The notes under the pieces are model-generated. The model ran no database searches and was not told the DNA's origin. It saw only the letters and a list, made by a program, of their open reading frames with translations. A stretch of DNA of 64,000 nucleotides from Eumeta japonica. Lineage: Eukaryota; Arthropoda; Insecta; Lepidoptera; Psychidae. Shown here in pieces: positions 23,048 through 33,875 of the stretch. The stretch lies in NCBI GenBank assembly GCA_005406025.1, contig BGZK01000006.1, positions 310,001 through 374,000 on the forward strand, written 5' to 3'. A program made the position numbers and the translations under genes. How positions within the stretch are numbered: the first letter of the stretch is position 1; every line of letters starts with the position of its first letter.

Positions 23048-24519
23048 CTGAAAAAATATCATAAAGTTTTGTAAAGAGAATAATCTAAAAGTCCGACTGC
23101 GTAAAAAAGCGAATTAAAAAGTTGCAAGCAAGCGAACAGCGACATAAAAATATTCTATGAAAACGACAGTCCTTGCAGATAGAACATCCAAATACATCAT
23201 AATGTTAAATATAATAAACTAGTCGGCCTTTGAAGTTTGTTACTTAACCTGTATAACATCGTACATAGCTTTTACTGTTCAATATTACAGTTTTATAAAC
23301 CGATTCAGTCGTACGATAGACATAGCTGAAGTGATTTCTGTTGTATTTTATTTGTTTTCTTATTTATACTATATTTTTTTTGCTGATACTTACTTTTAGA
23401 AAAAAAAAGTATTTAATTTTATAAGACAATATTCCTTATCTTGCAGTTCTGCTATCATGAAGATTATCAAGTATCTATCGGTGTTCTAGATTACCTACGG
23501 TGGCGGAAGTATGACGGTTTATTTAAGTAGGTATTATAGTATACAATTTTTTTTCATATAAGGTGTCACCATGTGTGGATTTCCTCATTTTTTTTTGTTT
23601 TAGATTACTTGAGGGATATAAAGATATTTACAAAACAATATTTATATGATATTGTTTTTCAATAGCCTACTGAAGCACAGTATTAAAAAAATATTGATTT
23701 TCATTGTTCAAATATAAATATTGATTGGAAATCAATGAAGCAATTTTCCAAAGAAATAAATCGATATTCTTCTGCCATCAAAATCTGCAGCAATATCAAT
23801 CCATGAAAGTCCAAAAGGTGTACCACGAAGACCACGAGTGAAATTAGGAGAGCTCGTGCGAATCAGAATGATTATTTACTATAGTATCATATATTATTTC
23901 TTTATAAACGTCCCATTTTATGTTAGTTTTACATTTAGATTTACATTTGATAGCAAGTTCCCCGATGTGGGTCTTGAAGTTTAAGATCTTCTGGAATTAT
24001 GTAGGAGTCTCAACCAGAACATTACCGAACGCTCTTGCGCAAACGCGTTGATGTCTTTTATAAATGATTTTTAAAATTCATATCAATTTACGGTTGAATG
24101 CATATCGTGAGCTGTAGTAGCCTATATATGCAGGTGCGAGTTATATTTAAGTCACAGTCGCTTTCCTCAAAGCTCATTAAATGTTAAAGGCATTATATTT
24201 TTCGTTTATTGAACCTTTTAAAATATTAATAGAAAGAATTTATACAATTTAAAAGCGAATTATCTATTCTTGTGTATAAATCTGTAGTGTGTGTGTGTAC
24301 ACTCCATTTTTTTTGTAAAAGTTCGTGGTAGATATTCGTTCTATAATTAACAGACAACAATTCTACCATTTTTAAAACTTATGTCTGTCTGACTGTCTAT
24401 GTCCTTTTATAATTCAAGAACAGCTAGACCGATCATGATGAAAGTTGGTATAGAGTAATAATATGTGATTTTGTAATACTATCCCCAAGTAATACAACAT
24501 AAATTTTATTTTAATACTA

Positions 24520-24921
24520 GAATTCAACGGCTTCGTCTAAATTGGAATTGTGACCTGTAGTGAAATCGAAATTACAAACGGGACGTGGAGTAGAATCAAG
24601 AAGCGAGACCCGGTGGATTTGAAATCGAGAATGGTACCAAGATCGTAGGATCAAAAAAAGAATCACGATTGTGGGATTGTGGGACATCGGAATAAGAAGA
24701 GTTCAGAAGTGAATCCGGAACTTGGATTGAAAGCGGGATCAGAATTGGAACCTGCTTAAATCGAGACCGGGTTCAGAATCGAGAATGATACAAATTGTCA
24801 TCGACAACAGGACCACGATCGGAATCGTGAACGGGATAGCGATTGGGGTTATAATTAATTATCGTAATCGGTCGAATATAAGATGACTGTCTACGTGGGC
24901 GGAACCGCGGACGGAATTTAG
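24520..24921 (+). repeat. GATCGG-family dispersed repeat, copy c, with Helitron-like end
   Basis: Purine-rich degenerate units (GAATCGAGAATGATAC, GAATCGTGAACGGGATAGCG and similar) run to GTGGGCGGAACCGCGGACGG and end TTTAG|T. The end matches the hairpin plus CTAG|T terminus of copies d and g. It lies about 100 bp from gd-like exon 6. Confidence 0.7.
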
Positions 24922-25029
24922 TATATATGATGGAATTGATCATGTATATTTCCGCAAACATTCATAATCTCCTCCTTTTTTAGAACAACATAAATTAGTT
25001 TTCTTAATTTACCGATTTTAGGTACTCAC

Positions 25030-25191
25030 TAGAAAGAGTGTTAGGATTGTAGGACTGATGTATGCTAGCGTTGGCGACGGTGCGCGTGACCGTGGTGTCG
25101 TCGCCCCAGTCTTGGAGGTTGAAGACTCCCACTTTCACCACCACGTCTCTCGTTTCCGTTCGCGTGTACTTCTGTCTCACGCAATGTGCGG
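25030..25191 (-). CDS. gd-like: gd-like exon 6 (catalytic His)
   Basis: The splice recreates SAAHC, the catalytic-histidine motif, followed by VRQKYTRTETRDVVVKVGVF and ANASIHQSYNPNTLS. The acceptor is GTTCAG and the donor TCTA|GTGAGT. Confidence 0.94.
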
Positions 25192-25844
25192 CTGAACACA
25201 AAGATATTAAGCAAATGGATTAGCTCATTCGTTACATTTTTTTTTTTAATTTTTGGATGTCATATCTCAAAATAACAAAGGGATATACACAAGAACGAAT
25301 CCACGTTTTGGTTAGTCCGTAGATTCGCTTATTATAAATTTCATTTGTATACCGATTTCATGTAAATAAAAATCATAATAAATTCACAATATCGAAGACA
25401 TTCCAAAAATGATAAATTTGGAAACCAAAAAAATATTTTATCGCTCTTAGTTAATCCACTCCTATAGTTTCTCCCCATTTTTATTCAGAAGAATAAAAAT
25501 AAAATGAAAATAAAAGGATTTTTATTCATAAAATATCTGTACAATATGTAACATGGTCCACGACACTTTCTCCTTTAGAAGGTATACGACCGAATGCCTA
25601 ATCTCGTTAATGTGAACTATTAATTGATATTAAAATCTTCATAATAACTATAAAAAAATTTACAACCCATATCAATAAGGAAAGCATTTGAAACGCATTG
25701 ATCGCTCGCAATCCATCTCTTTCATCCCACATCTGAGTCTGTGTAGTTGGAGTTAGACAGAATGCGAAAGAGGAAGCGTTGTAAAAGTTTTATTTAACAC
25801 CGCAAGTTACAGAGATGCAGTTTCACCCTGTCCGGATGGACTGG

Positions 25845-26002
25845 CCCGTATTAATAGATCATACACTTCGGTGTGGCGTTTCATCTTGACAGCGAAAAGA
25901 GCAGGACAGTTATATTGTTTTGTTAAAGAAAATAATATATGTCTCGCTTCCACGTTAATTCTTGAGATGGTGCATCATTTGAATATCATTTATTAATACG
26001 GG
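25845..26002. mobile_element. Possible short MITE with 12-bp inverted ends
   Basis: CCCGTATTAATA at 25845-25856 is perfectly inverted at 25991-26002, enclosing 134 bp with a GTGTGGCGTTTCATCTTGAC block. No clear target duplication. Confidence 0.4.
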
Positions 26003-27366
26003 AGTCAAAGTCGTGTCTCCTGCAGACCAATTCTGTAAACTTAAAACGATTCATTCGGTTGAACTATGGTCTCAAAATTATGTAATTTTAGTTGAATATG
26101 GTTGATGTCGCAACTCTTTTTGATGTGACATAATTTTTACATTATTACGATACCGAGCATTTTAAGTTTAAAGAATTGATTTGCCTGTACGTAGGCAAAT
26201 ATGCAAATCGCTATAAGGTTTATGCTAATCACTTCATATATTATTTGATTATAATACTATAAATGCGTAATAAGTTATTATATACCTAAACTACACAAGT
26301 TACAAGTTAATTACTTATTGACCTCTCTCTTACTTTTTATTACTTATGATATTTTTCTTTTATAGGTCTTTCCTACTACTAGTCAAAGTCAAAAAATTCA
26401 TACATACTTCTATTTTTTTTATTCTATACATGAAATATTTAACTATTACTACTACAACAATTTCAATTAAAAAATTGAACTGAATTCTAGAAGTATTAAT
26501 ATTCAAAATTAATAATTTTTATTTATAAAAATCAAATATTAATTATGGAAATAATATGCATTTTAAAGTGAAAATATACCATTATTACTGATTTTTTTTA
26601 TTACGCTTTTGTAGGATGTTGTGTAATCTAGTCAACAGACTTCCAAATACCTTGTATCTGTTAATCTTTGGAGTATTTTCTAAGCAACAATTTGAATAAG
26701 TTTTTATAATTATATCACGTATTTTGTATCATTGAAAACAAAAATGCCGGAAAACCTTGCTAGGAAATAAAATTTTTGCCCATGTTAGGCGTTCAAAATT
26801 AAATTTTTAGTCGACAGACCCCCAAAAACAAGAATTAAACTTAAAAGATTTATATTAAGAGCACTAGGGGCTGATGTTTAGGGTAACTAATTTCCAGGGG
26901 CGGTAAAATTTGGGATTAAGGAAATATTCTGATCCTTACGCTATAAAAATTACTAGAAAACGTATGAATTTACAAATAAAAATAAATACAATAATATTTA
27001 TAATTTTTGAGAGATCTTAAAAATTATCAATATTACAGTTTTTTTTTACAAAATTGTGAAAACAGTTTTAGTGTTCATAATTTTACACAATTCGTGGTAA
27101 AAAATACTTTTTCGTGATAAAAAATTCGTTCTCGTTACGCATGATTGACGTAGTTTTTGGTTCATTCGCAACTTATTCTATGTGTTCGTCACTTTAGTTC
27201 AAACTGCGCGCTACAATGTGCTCAAGTTACTGTTAACAACGTCTTCTCATGCTGTGACCTGTATTCCCAATGACAAAGTTTTTTTTTATATTTAGTTCTA
27301 TCCATATCGTATCAGACGTCAATAGAAATATATAAACATTTGACCTTTATACAATATATCAAAACA

Positions 27367-27500
27367 GCGATGAACGAGAACAGGCTGAATGGTTTAGCCG
27401 TGTTATGCATCGAATCAGAGTTGCCACAACGATTGCATTGCGATGATTTAATTGACCAATTTGCAAATCAAATGGTCAGACACGATTGTTTCTGAAAAAA
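27367..27500 (+). pseudogene. hAT transposase C-terminal fragment (second family)
   Basis: An open stretch reads AMNENRLNGLAVLCIESELP followed by CDDLIDQFANQMVRHDC. The ENRLNGLAVLCIE block corresponds to the hAT dimerisation domain (the ERLNGLALL-type motif). It is distinct from the transposase at 19.3 kb and lies in the opposite orientation. Upstream sequence is too decayed to read. Confidence 0.7.
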
Positions 27501-27877
27501 AAAAATGTATTCTATACAGCAATTTATGTGCCATGATAATGTACGTTTTTGATAGGAAAAAGAAGATTTTTTGCGTAATTAATGTTTTCGCGTTTAAAAA
27601 ATTGAGGAAAAAATCAAGTACTGAATATCAACTGCACTAAGTGTTCGAACGTCATTTCAAAAAACTTTTGTGTCAACAATGTACTCGAACTGATTAATTG
27701 ATTTTGATGGTACTAGCAGCATTCGGCGCCGTTTTTTTTTATTATGAGCTTTAGCTCCTTGCAATTTTTAAACTTCGAGATCCGATGTTTCTCGATTTCC
27801 AAAAATACGGATGATATCAATAACTTCCCAATATTGTATTGTGTGAGGTGTTAATTCGCGGAAATGTATAGTAGATA

Positions 27878-27908
27878 TTGCCTGCAACATAATCCATGTT
27901 GCAGGCAA
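27878..27908. repeat. Perfect inverted repeat (13-bp arms, 5-bp loop)
   Basis: TTGCCTGCAACAT at 27878-27890 pairs exactly with 27896-27908. Confidence 0.9.
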
Positions 27909-28429
27909 GCGTCAATAACTTCCCGATTTTCACAAATTATTGATTTTCAGACCAGGAAGTTTAAGAAGTATTTTGAAGGATTATTTTTTTATGTACTATA
28001 GGTACAAGTAATAGGTAAAAAACATTGTTCACGGTGTCCTGGGGCGGCACTAAGGATGAATCCGGTTCGTACTTCACACAGTTTCGCCGTTGCAATGTAC
28101 TTGCGTTGTACTTAACAAATAATGACGAAGTGCAGCTATTGCGTCCACGCGAACATATTCATATTATTGATTGTATGTTATTTTAGAGTGTTGTAGTGTA
28201 GCGAGGGCGGTGGGGGCGGTCTGCACCGGGCGGCACTTTTTGAGGGACGACAAAATTCCACAATGAATATTCGACATATTCACGGTTTTCCAAACTTATT
28301 AACGCCTTTTTTACTTTTTCACAGAAAAATAGGACTTTCATACAGAATTGTTCTGAGTTTTGAAGCATTTTTTTGAGTGTTTTCATGAAAATATTTCTAC
28401 CGGGTTTTATATTTTTAATTTTATCAATT

Positions 28430-28655
28430 TCTCAATAGATCATAAATTGAAAGCGGGCAGGGAGTTGAATCGAGAGCCGAACAGGGGTCGAAACCGAGCG
28501 TGGGACCAGGATTAAAATCAAAAGCGTGATCGGGATCAAAACCAAGAACAGCAACCCTGATAGACAACAAGGTCTTTGAATCAAGGATCATCCATATAAA
28601 AAATGAATGAACACGTTATATGTCCACGTGGGCGAAGCCGCGGGCAGAAAGCTAG
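28430..28655 (+). repeat. GATCGG-family dispersed repeat, copy d, with Helitron-like end
   Basis: Units such as AAAGCGTGATCGGGATCAAA lead to CACGTGGGCGAAGCCGCGGG and the end CAGAAAGCTAG|T. The GC palindrome followed by CTAG|T resembles a Helitron 3' terminus. Confidence 0.75.
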
Positions 28656-28867
28656 TAAAATGTAATACTGAAAACCGTCCTATTTAGTATTACTACACAA
28701 ATATTAATAAAATTGAACTTAATATGCTTCAATACCTTAGAGTTTTCGGAACTTTGCCAAGTGTCTCTTTACATTTACAATTGCAATAGCCTTCTGTTCC
28801 ATTATTACATATGAATTAAATGGAATACTGCCAAATGATAGAAAAGTTTAATTTATTAATGCCACTT

Positions 28868-29015
28868 TGAATTGCCTGCGAATGATGCTCTGCCCAGATA
28901 CAACGCTCCCCGACCCTTTCTTCTTCTTCCGCTTGTTCCTATCTTACGCCATTGCGACGCTTTCGTCACTAACTTCACAGCGGCAGAGTTTCTTGCGTTG
29001 TAGCACGAAACTTTG
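28868..29015. mobile_element. MITE related to the one at 50927-51090 (inverted copy)
   Basis: Shares CCTGCGAATGATGC, CGCTCCCCGACCC and TTCACAGCGGCAGAGTTTC with the 51-kb MITE in opposite orientation. The frame at 28867-29064 is a translation of this repeat. Confidence 0.7.
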
Positions 29016-29844
29016 TCGCATATTTTTAATACTAGCAGCCTATCACTGCTTTAAAATAGTATGATTTCCATTACACATTTTGTTACATTTTTGATTTCAA
29101 TCCGATTTTCAAGCGGATCTAATTTTTTTTTTTTGTATTCCAATTTTAGGTATAAGACACTTTACTCTCATCAAAAAGACAAATATCATATAAACGAGAA
29201 GAAGATAATTATATGTCAATAATTTGTAGTGGTCATGCGCACCATGCAGAATACCCGAATTGTCACACTACCAAATATTTCCTTATTCATTTAAATCCTA
29301 GTTTGATTTTCAATTATACTTCTACAATATGTTGAGTTGATTTGTGTTTGAACTGATTAAATGATTTAATTTTTTTTTAATTAAAGGTAGTTTATCGCAA
29401 AACTATTTTTCCTCGTACGTAGTTTTTTTGCCGTCATTAGTTCCGACGTTTGGTAGTGTGAGATAGCTCTTGCGCCGCCTTTGCGTGTATTTTTTGCTTA
29501 TGGAGGTGTATAGTAAGAATCAAATTGATTTATGTCCATTAAATTAGTTTCTTCATATACTTATGTTGTCGATGTTAAGTAAAGGCAATTAAATAGCATT
29601 TTTGAAGTTATACTTCTTTAGGCGCGTTATGAAAAAATAATGAGAGTGAAATTTTAAGATTGTGTGACGCAAAATTAACAGATTGAAGCTGCCCGCTTAG
29701 AATTCGAATTTCGAATAATGAGAGAATTTATGTACATTTAATATAAGAAAATAAAAATTCATTTATTTAATTTTAAAATTTAAATGAAATTTTGCATGCA
29801 TGTATAAATCGCATGACAATGCAATATTATTATGACATAGAGCT

Positions 29845-30728
29845 GATCCGATGATGGAGCTGGAAGGTAGCCATAGGAACTCCGTAATTAAACGACGCAA
29901 CCCCATCGAGTTTGGGCTCGTTTGATTCGTCTGCCGAGTACTTTGGTGCTATATGGTAACCAGAGTCTGATGATGGAGCTGGAAGGTGGCCATGAACTCG
30001 TAATTAAACGACGCAACCCCATCGAGTTTGGGCTCGTTTGATTCGTCTTGATGAGTACTTTGGTGCTATATGGTAACCAGAGTCTGATGATGGAGCTGGA
30101 AGGTGGCCATAGGAACTCCGTAATTAAACGACGCAACCCATCGAGTTTGGGCTCGTTTGATTCGTCTTGACAGTACTTTGGTGGGCTACAGAGTCTGATG
30201 ATGGAGCTGAAGGTGTACCATAGGAACTCAATTAAACGTGCAACCCCATCGAGTTTGGGCTCGTTTGATTCGTTGACAGTACTTTGGTGCTATATGGTAA
30301 CCAGAGTCTGATGATGGAGCTGGAAGGAATGGTGAGACTCCGTAATTAAACGACGCAACCCATCGAGTTTGGGCTCGTTTGATTCGTCTTGACGAGTACT
30401 TTGGTGCTATATGGTAACCAGAGCTGATGATGGAGGTGGCCATAGGAACTCCGTAATTAAACGCCGCAACCCCATCGAGTTTGGGCTCGTTTGATTCGTC
30501 TTGACGAGTACTTTGGTATATATGGTAAAGAGTCTGATAATGGAGCTGGAAGGTGGCCATGGGAATCCGTAATTAAACGACGCAACCCCATCGAGTTTGG
30601 GCTCGTTTGATTCGTCTTGCCGAGTACTTTGGTGCTATATGGTAACCAGAGTCTGATGATGGAGCTGGAAGGTGCCATAGGAACTCCGTAATTAAACAAC
30701 GCAACCCCATCGAGTTTGGGCTCGTTTG
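29845..30728. repeat. Tandem array, eight copies of a ~116-bp unit
   Basis: The block GAGTTTGGGCTCGTTTG recurs at 29908, 30024, 30143, 30251, 30365, 30477, 30593 and 30712, with spacings of 108-119 bp. Each unit also contains GATGATGGAGCTGGAAGGT, CCGTAATTAAACGACGCAAC and GAGTACTTTGGTGCTATATG. Units differ mainly by small indels. Minus-strand frames of 68-110 codons through the array are by-products. It lies in intron 5 of gd-like. A diverged single unit is visible near 46116. Confidence 0.95.
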
Positions 30729-31604
30729 TATATCTTCCCAACAAGTATAACTTCTACGCGCGTACATAAGTACACGCACCCAATTTTGTTTAATTTTCGA
30801 TCGCCTGCAATTCAGATAATTCTATTTGTCTTATTCTACCCCTACTTCATTTAAATGGGTAAAACGCGATTTTTACTAAAGAATTATAGACTGTCATGCG
30901 TACCGTATCGTATGTATCTACGTATGAAGGGATATGCCACGCATGTACCGTGTGAAGGGCTGATTGATAATTTATTTTTTTAGGTCAGTTCCAATCAAGT
31001 CAGTCTATTGTCTATGGGTGGCCCTAAATATTTTTGGTTATATTTATTTTGCATTGGTACTTTATTGAGAGTTAAGGGCGAACAAGTACAAGTTTGTTTC
31101 TAGGTTTGTAAATAACTTAAGAGGTTTTTGAAATTTTAATTTTATTTCATTAACTTTGCAATTACGTTCCCGAGGGCTATATAAGAATAAATACCCGTTT
31201 TCATTTTCCAGTGCAAACTCACTCCGGAAATCCTTTGCCGATTACGTTTATGATTCCGAGTTAAATGAGAATATGCGTTACCGGATTTAAACATGGACCC
31301 GGTCCAGTAGTTAAAAGTGTTGCCTACAAATCGAAAGTTGAATTCTGACCACAGATAAAGTTGACCAATGATTTTCAACTTGAGTCAAATTAAACCATTC
31401 GCTCCATGTTTCGGAAAAATAAGCCGTCGACTATTATGGCAATTAGAATGGCAATACTAGTCGCGGGTGAAATTTAAGTCAATCTCGGTTAGCAAGTTAA
31501 CAATACGCTAAACATAATAATAATGGATATAAATCTTCATTTATGTGCAGTGTAAATAATTTAGAAAACTTTTTTATTTCAATTTTTTATGCATTAGTAT
31601 ATTA

Positions 31605-31660
31605 TGTATAGTAAAAATTATAAGTTGGAAACATTTCCAACTTATTATTTTTACTATACA
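31605..31660. repeat. Inverted repeat (27-bp arms, 2-bp loop)
   Basis: The left arm starts TGTATAGTAAAAATTATAAG and the right arm ends TTACTATACA. One mismatch in 27. Confidence 0.92.
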
Positions 31661-31728
31661 AGCGAAAACTTGTAATTGGCTAATATAGACATAATTAGTT
31701 ACTTATTGTTATACATAATAGCTGTAAG

Positions 31729-31778
31729 TTTTCCATGAACGAATAAATAATAATTACTATTTATTTGTTCATGGAAAA
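31729..31778. repeat. Inverted repeat (21-bp arms, 8-bp loop)
   Basis: TTTTCCATGAACGAATAAAT at 31729 pairs with the arm ending 31778, with one mismatch. It lies 69 bp from the previous hairpin. Confidence 0.92.
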
Positions 31779-31915
31779 TAAAATAAATAAGACTGAATAT
31801 AAAGGCGCCGGGGAAAGATATATATTAATATGCGAAAATAGACTTGCATCGGGATTGTAATAATTTCATATTATATTATAGGGATTTAATTTAAATTTCT
31901 ACTAGAAATACTTAC

Positions 31916-32166
31916 CACTTACAATATGGCGTTCAGAAATCAATGTTCCAGAGCAAATGAATGTCAAACCGCCATCTTTTCGCTTGTATATGGCCACCAG
32001 CCACGGCCAGTCTCCGCGAGCTATGGATTGCCCATTGAAAATCAACGGAATCCTTTCGTTTCCGCCGGAAATAACACCACATGGTATTTTCGCTGCAGGT
32101 GGCTTGGGCGGCGAAGTCGGCGTAGTCTTATGAGGCGGAGATTGTGGTTTAGCCGGTTGTGGAAGT
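31916..32166 (-). CDS. gd-like: gd-like exon 5 (linker end, start of trypsin domain)
   Basis: Encodes a Pro/Thr-rich linker, CGVISGGNERIPLIFNGQ, then RGDWPWLVAIYKRKDGG and FICSGTLISERHIVS, the first beta-barrel of the trypsin fold. The activation site is atypical, as in Gd proteins, with no IVGG. The donor AGTG|GTAAGT gives phase 1. Confidence 0.92.
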
Positions 32167-33005
32167 CTGCAAAAAATTAAAACTTAACTAGATTTTTATA
32201 GACACATAACAATGTATAAAAATATGTTCCAAAACGACCCTAGAGATTACCAAGTAAGATTGTATGTCTCGAACTGATACAATAATCTTAAATAAGACGA
32301 CTCCTACTACTATCAATAATATTGCGAACACATTTCTAAATGGACCAGTGTCCTTAGCTCTTGGTGAACACGTCACTTATATTTCTAAATAGGTATTTTA
32401 ATTATTATCAGATTAAAAGACAGAAAATCTTAAAACAATAGTTAATATTAATAAATATTTTTAGAATACATCATGAGGTATATACGAAAAACTATACACA
32501 CAGAAAACTATTTACTAATCGATTTTGTTGTTTTTTAAGAATTTAGCGGTGTAAATAAGTTACAAAGAGTCCTATACTATATTTAAATTTTTTTTTTCTG
32601 TAGTGCTTAAGTTATAAATGTTACTAAGACACATTAGCATTACTATTCTAAAGTAGGTAAATTACTTTTTTCCACAAAACTACAGTAAGCGCCAAATAAC
32701 TTTAGCGATATAAAATTTGTTGCATTCTATAAACTGTACAGATACCTACTGTCATCTACAGTTGAACGAGACTTCTACAAGAACTTATATTTTAATTACT
32801 GCAACACTACGAAGCTAACTTAACAATGGCTAAGGGATTTAGTGAGAATTCTACATTATCATGAATTGTCTATTTTTGTGTGATCGTATTTCATCATCAG
32901 AACACAACAAATGCGAGAGTTAGTTTAAAGAAAATGAATCAAACAGGACAAAAAAAACAGGCAAATAAAAATTGTAACTCAGAAAAATGCAATTTAAAAT
33001 AATAC

Positions 33006-33150
33006 ATAGTCTGTTCGGGTTGCGGTCTGAACGGCGTGGGCCAGGGTTGCGGCTGTTGTGCGTCGGGGTAGATTTCGTAAACTGGATTTTGAGGCGGTGT
33101 CGGCCGCGAAATCGGCCTCGTTGTATTAAATGTGAAGATTTCTGGAACGT
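33006..33150 (-). CDS. gd-like: gd-like exon 4 (Pro/Gln linker)
   Basis: Encodes DVPEIFTFNTTRPISRPTPP and then a Gln/Pro-rich linker (QQPQPWPTPFRPQPEQ) joining the GD_N and protease domains. The acceptor is GTCTAG. The donor ACTAT|GTATTA is weak but the only one that keeps frame with exon 5. Confidence 0.8.
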
Positions 33151-33656
33151 CTAGACAAATACGAGAAAAAAAATTACAATATTTGAGTAACTCTCGATGT
33201 TTGCTATACTACTCTGTAACATAATATCTGTTTTATTACTTATAATAATAAAAATAAAGCTTCTTCATTCGATGTATCTTATTGTACATTGCAAATGATA
33301 TTAATTTTGTTAGTAACTTATTATAGTAGTTCTTTATTGGTTGTAAAGTGAGTTTTTTTTGTATTTTCATAGGTATTAATCTAGTTTTGAATTCAAATTT
33401 ATAGGTCTGCTCCATTTTGTCCCACAAGTTTCTGTTTTTACTTTCATACATCCTACCTTTTCCTGAAATCTCTAACAGATGAGCTAATTTGAATTGATGA
33501 CTTAATAATCGGACGAGCTATTCTAACTTTTATTTTGTAGTTGATTACTTATGGTACTTATTCTAATATATTGTGCTAGGTTTTCTAAGGATACCTAAGT
33601 GGTTTTAGTATGTAAGTAAATATTTAAAGGCATGTCAGGTGTTGTAAGAATGTTAC

Positions 33657-33875
33657 CTGAACTCCAAACGCCGTTTCTGTTGTCATCGAAATTGGCATCA
33701 GTGAAAGTGTACAAGACACTGTCCCGATTGTTTGTCACCAGGCCCGGGTAGGTCGGCGCCGGCGCAGGCCCCGTCGGCCGTGGCAGGTTCGTGTTCGCCG
33801 GCAAACTGCCAGACTTTAGGTACAAAGTGTGCCGGAGACGGATGGTCGTGACGTAACGTCCGGGAGTTAAGGTAT
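33657..33875 (-). CDS. gd-like: gd-like exon 3 (end of GD_N, Pro-rich stretch)
   Basis: Encodes DTLTPGRYVTTIRLRHTLYL, a Pro-rich tract (LPRPTGPAPAPTYPG) and NFDDNRNGVWSSG. The acceptor is TTTCAG and the donor TCAG|GTAACA, phase 1 on both sides. Confidence 0.88.

Larger units (their letters stand above)
26893..28290. mobile_element. hAT remnant region in gd-like intron 5
   Basis: Starts near CAGGGGCGGTAAAATTTGGG (26896) and ends near GGGCGGCACTTTTTGAGGGA (about 28230-28250). Both are GC-rich motifs resembling hAT ends in AT-rich surroundings. A hAT C-terminal domain lies inside (27367-27500). More than one element may be present and exact ends are uncertain. Confidence 0.5.
30729..31915. other. 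gd-like intron 5, segment beside exon 5
   Basis: No gene. It contains two adjacent hairpins (31605-31660 and 31729-31778). The frame 31142-31378 (-) shows no family resemblance. Confidence 0.5.

Noticed and set aside
29845..30728. CRISPR-like array
   Set aside because: The ~116-bp units are contiguous tandem repeats without unique spacers, in an insect intron.
29888..30779. Several minus-strand frames of 68-110 codons
   Set aside because: They are translations of the tandem array in shifting frames; the repeated peptides follow the DNA unit and there is no independent coding signal.
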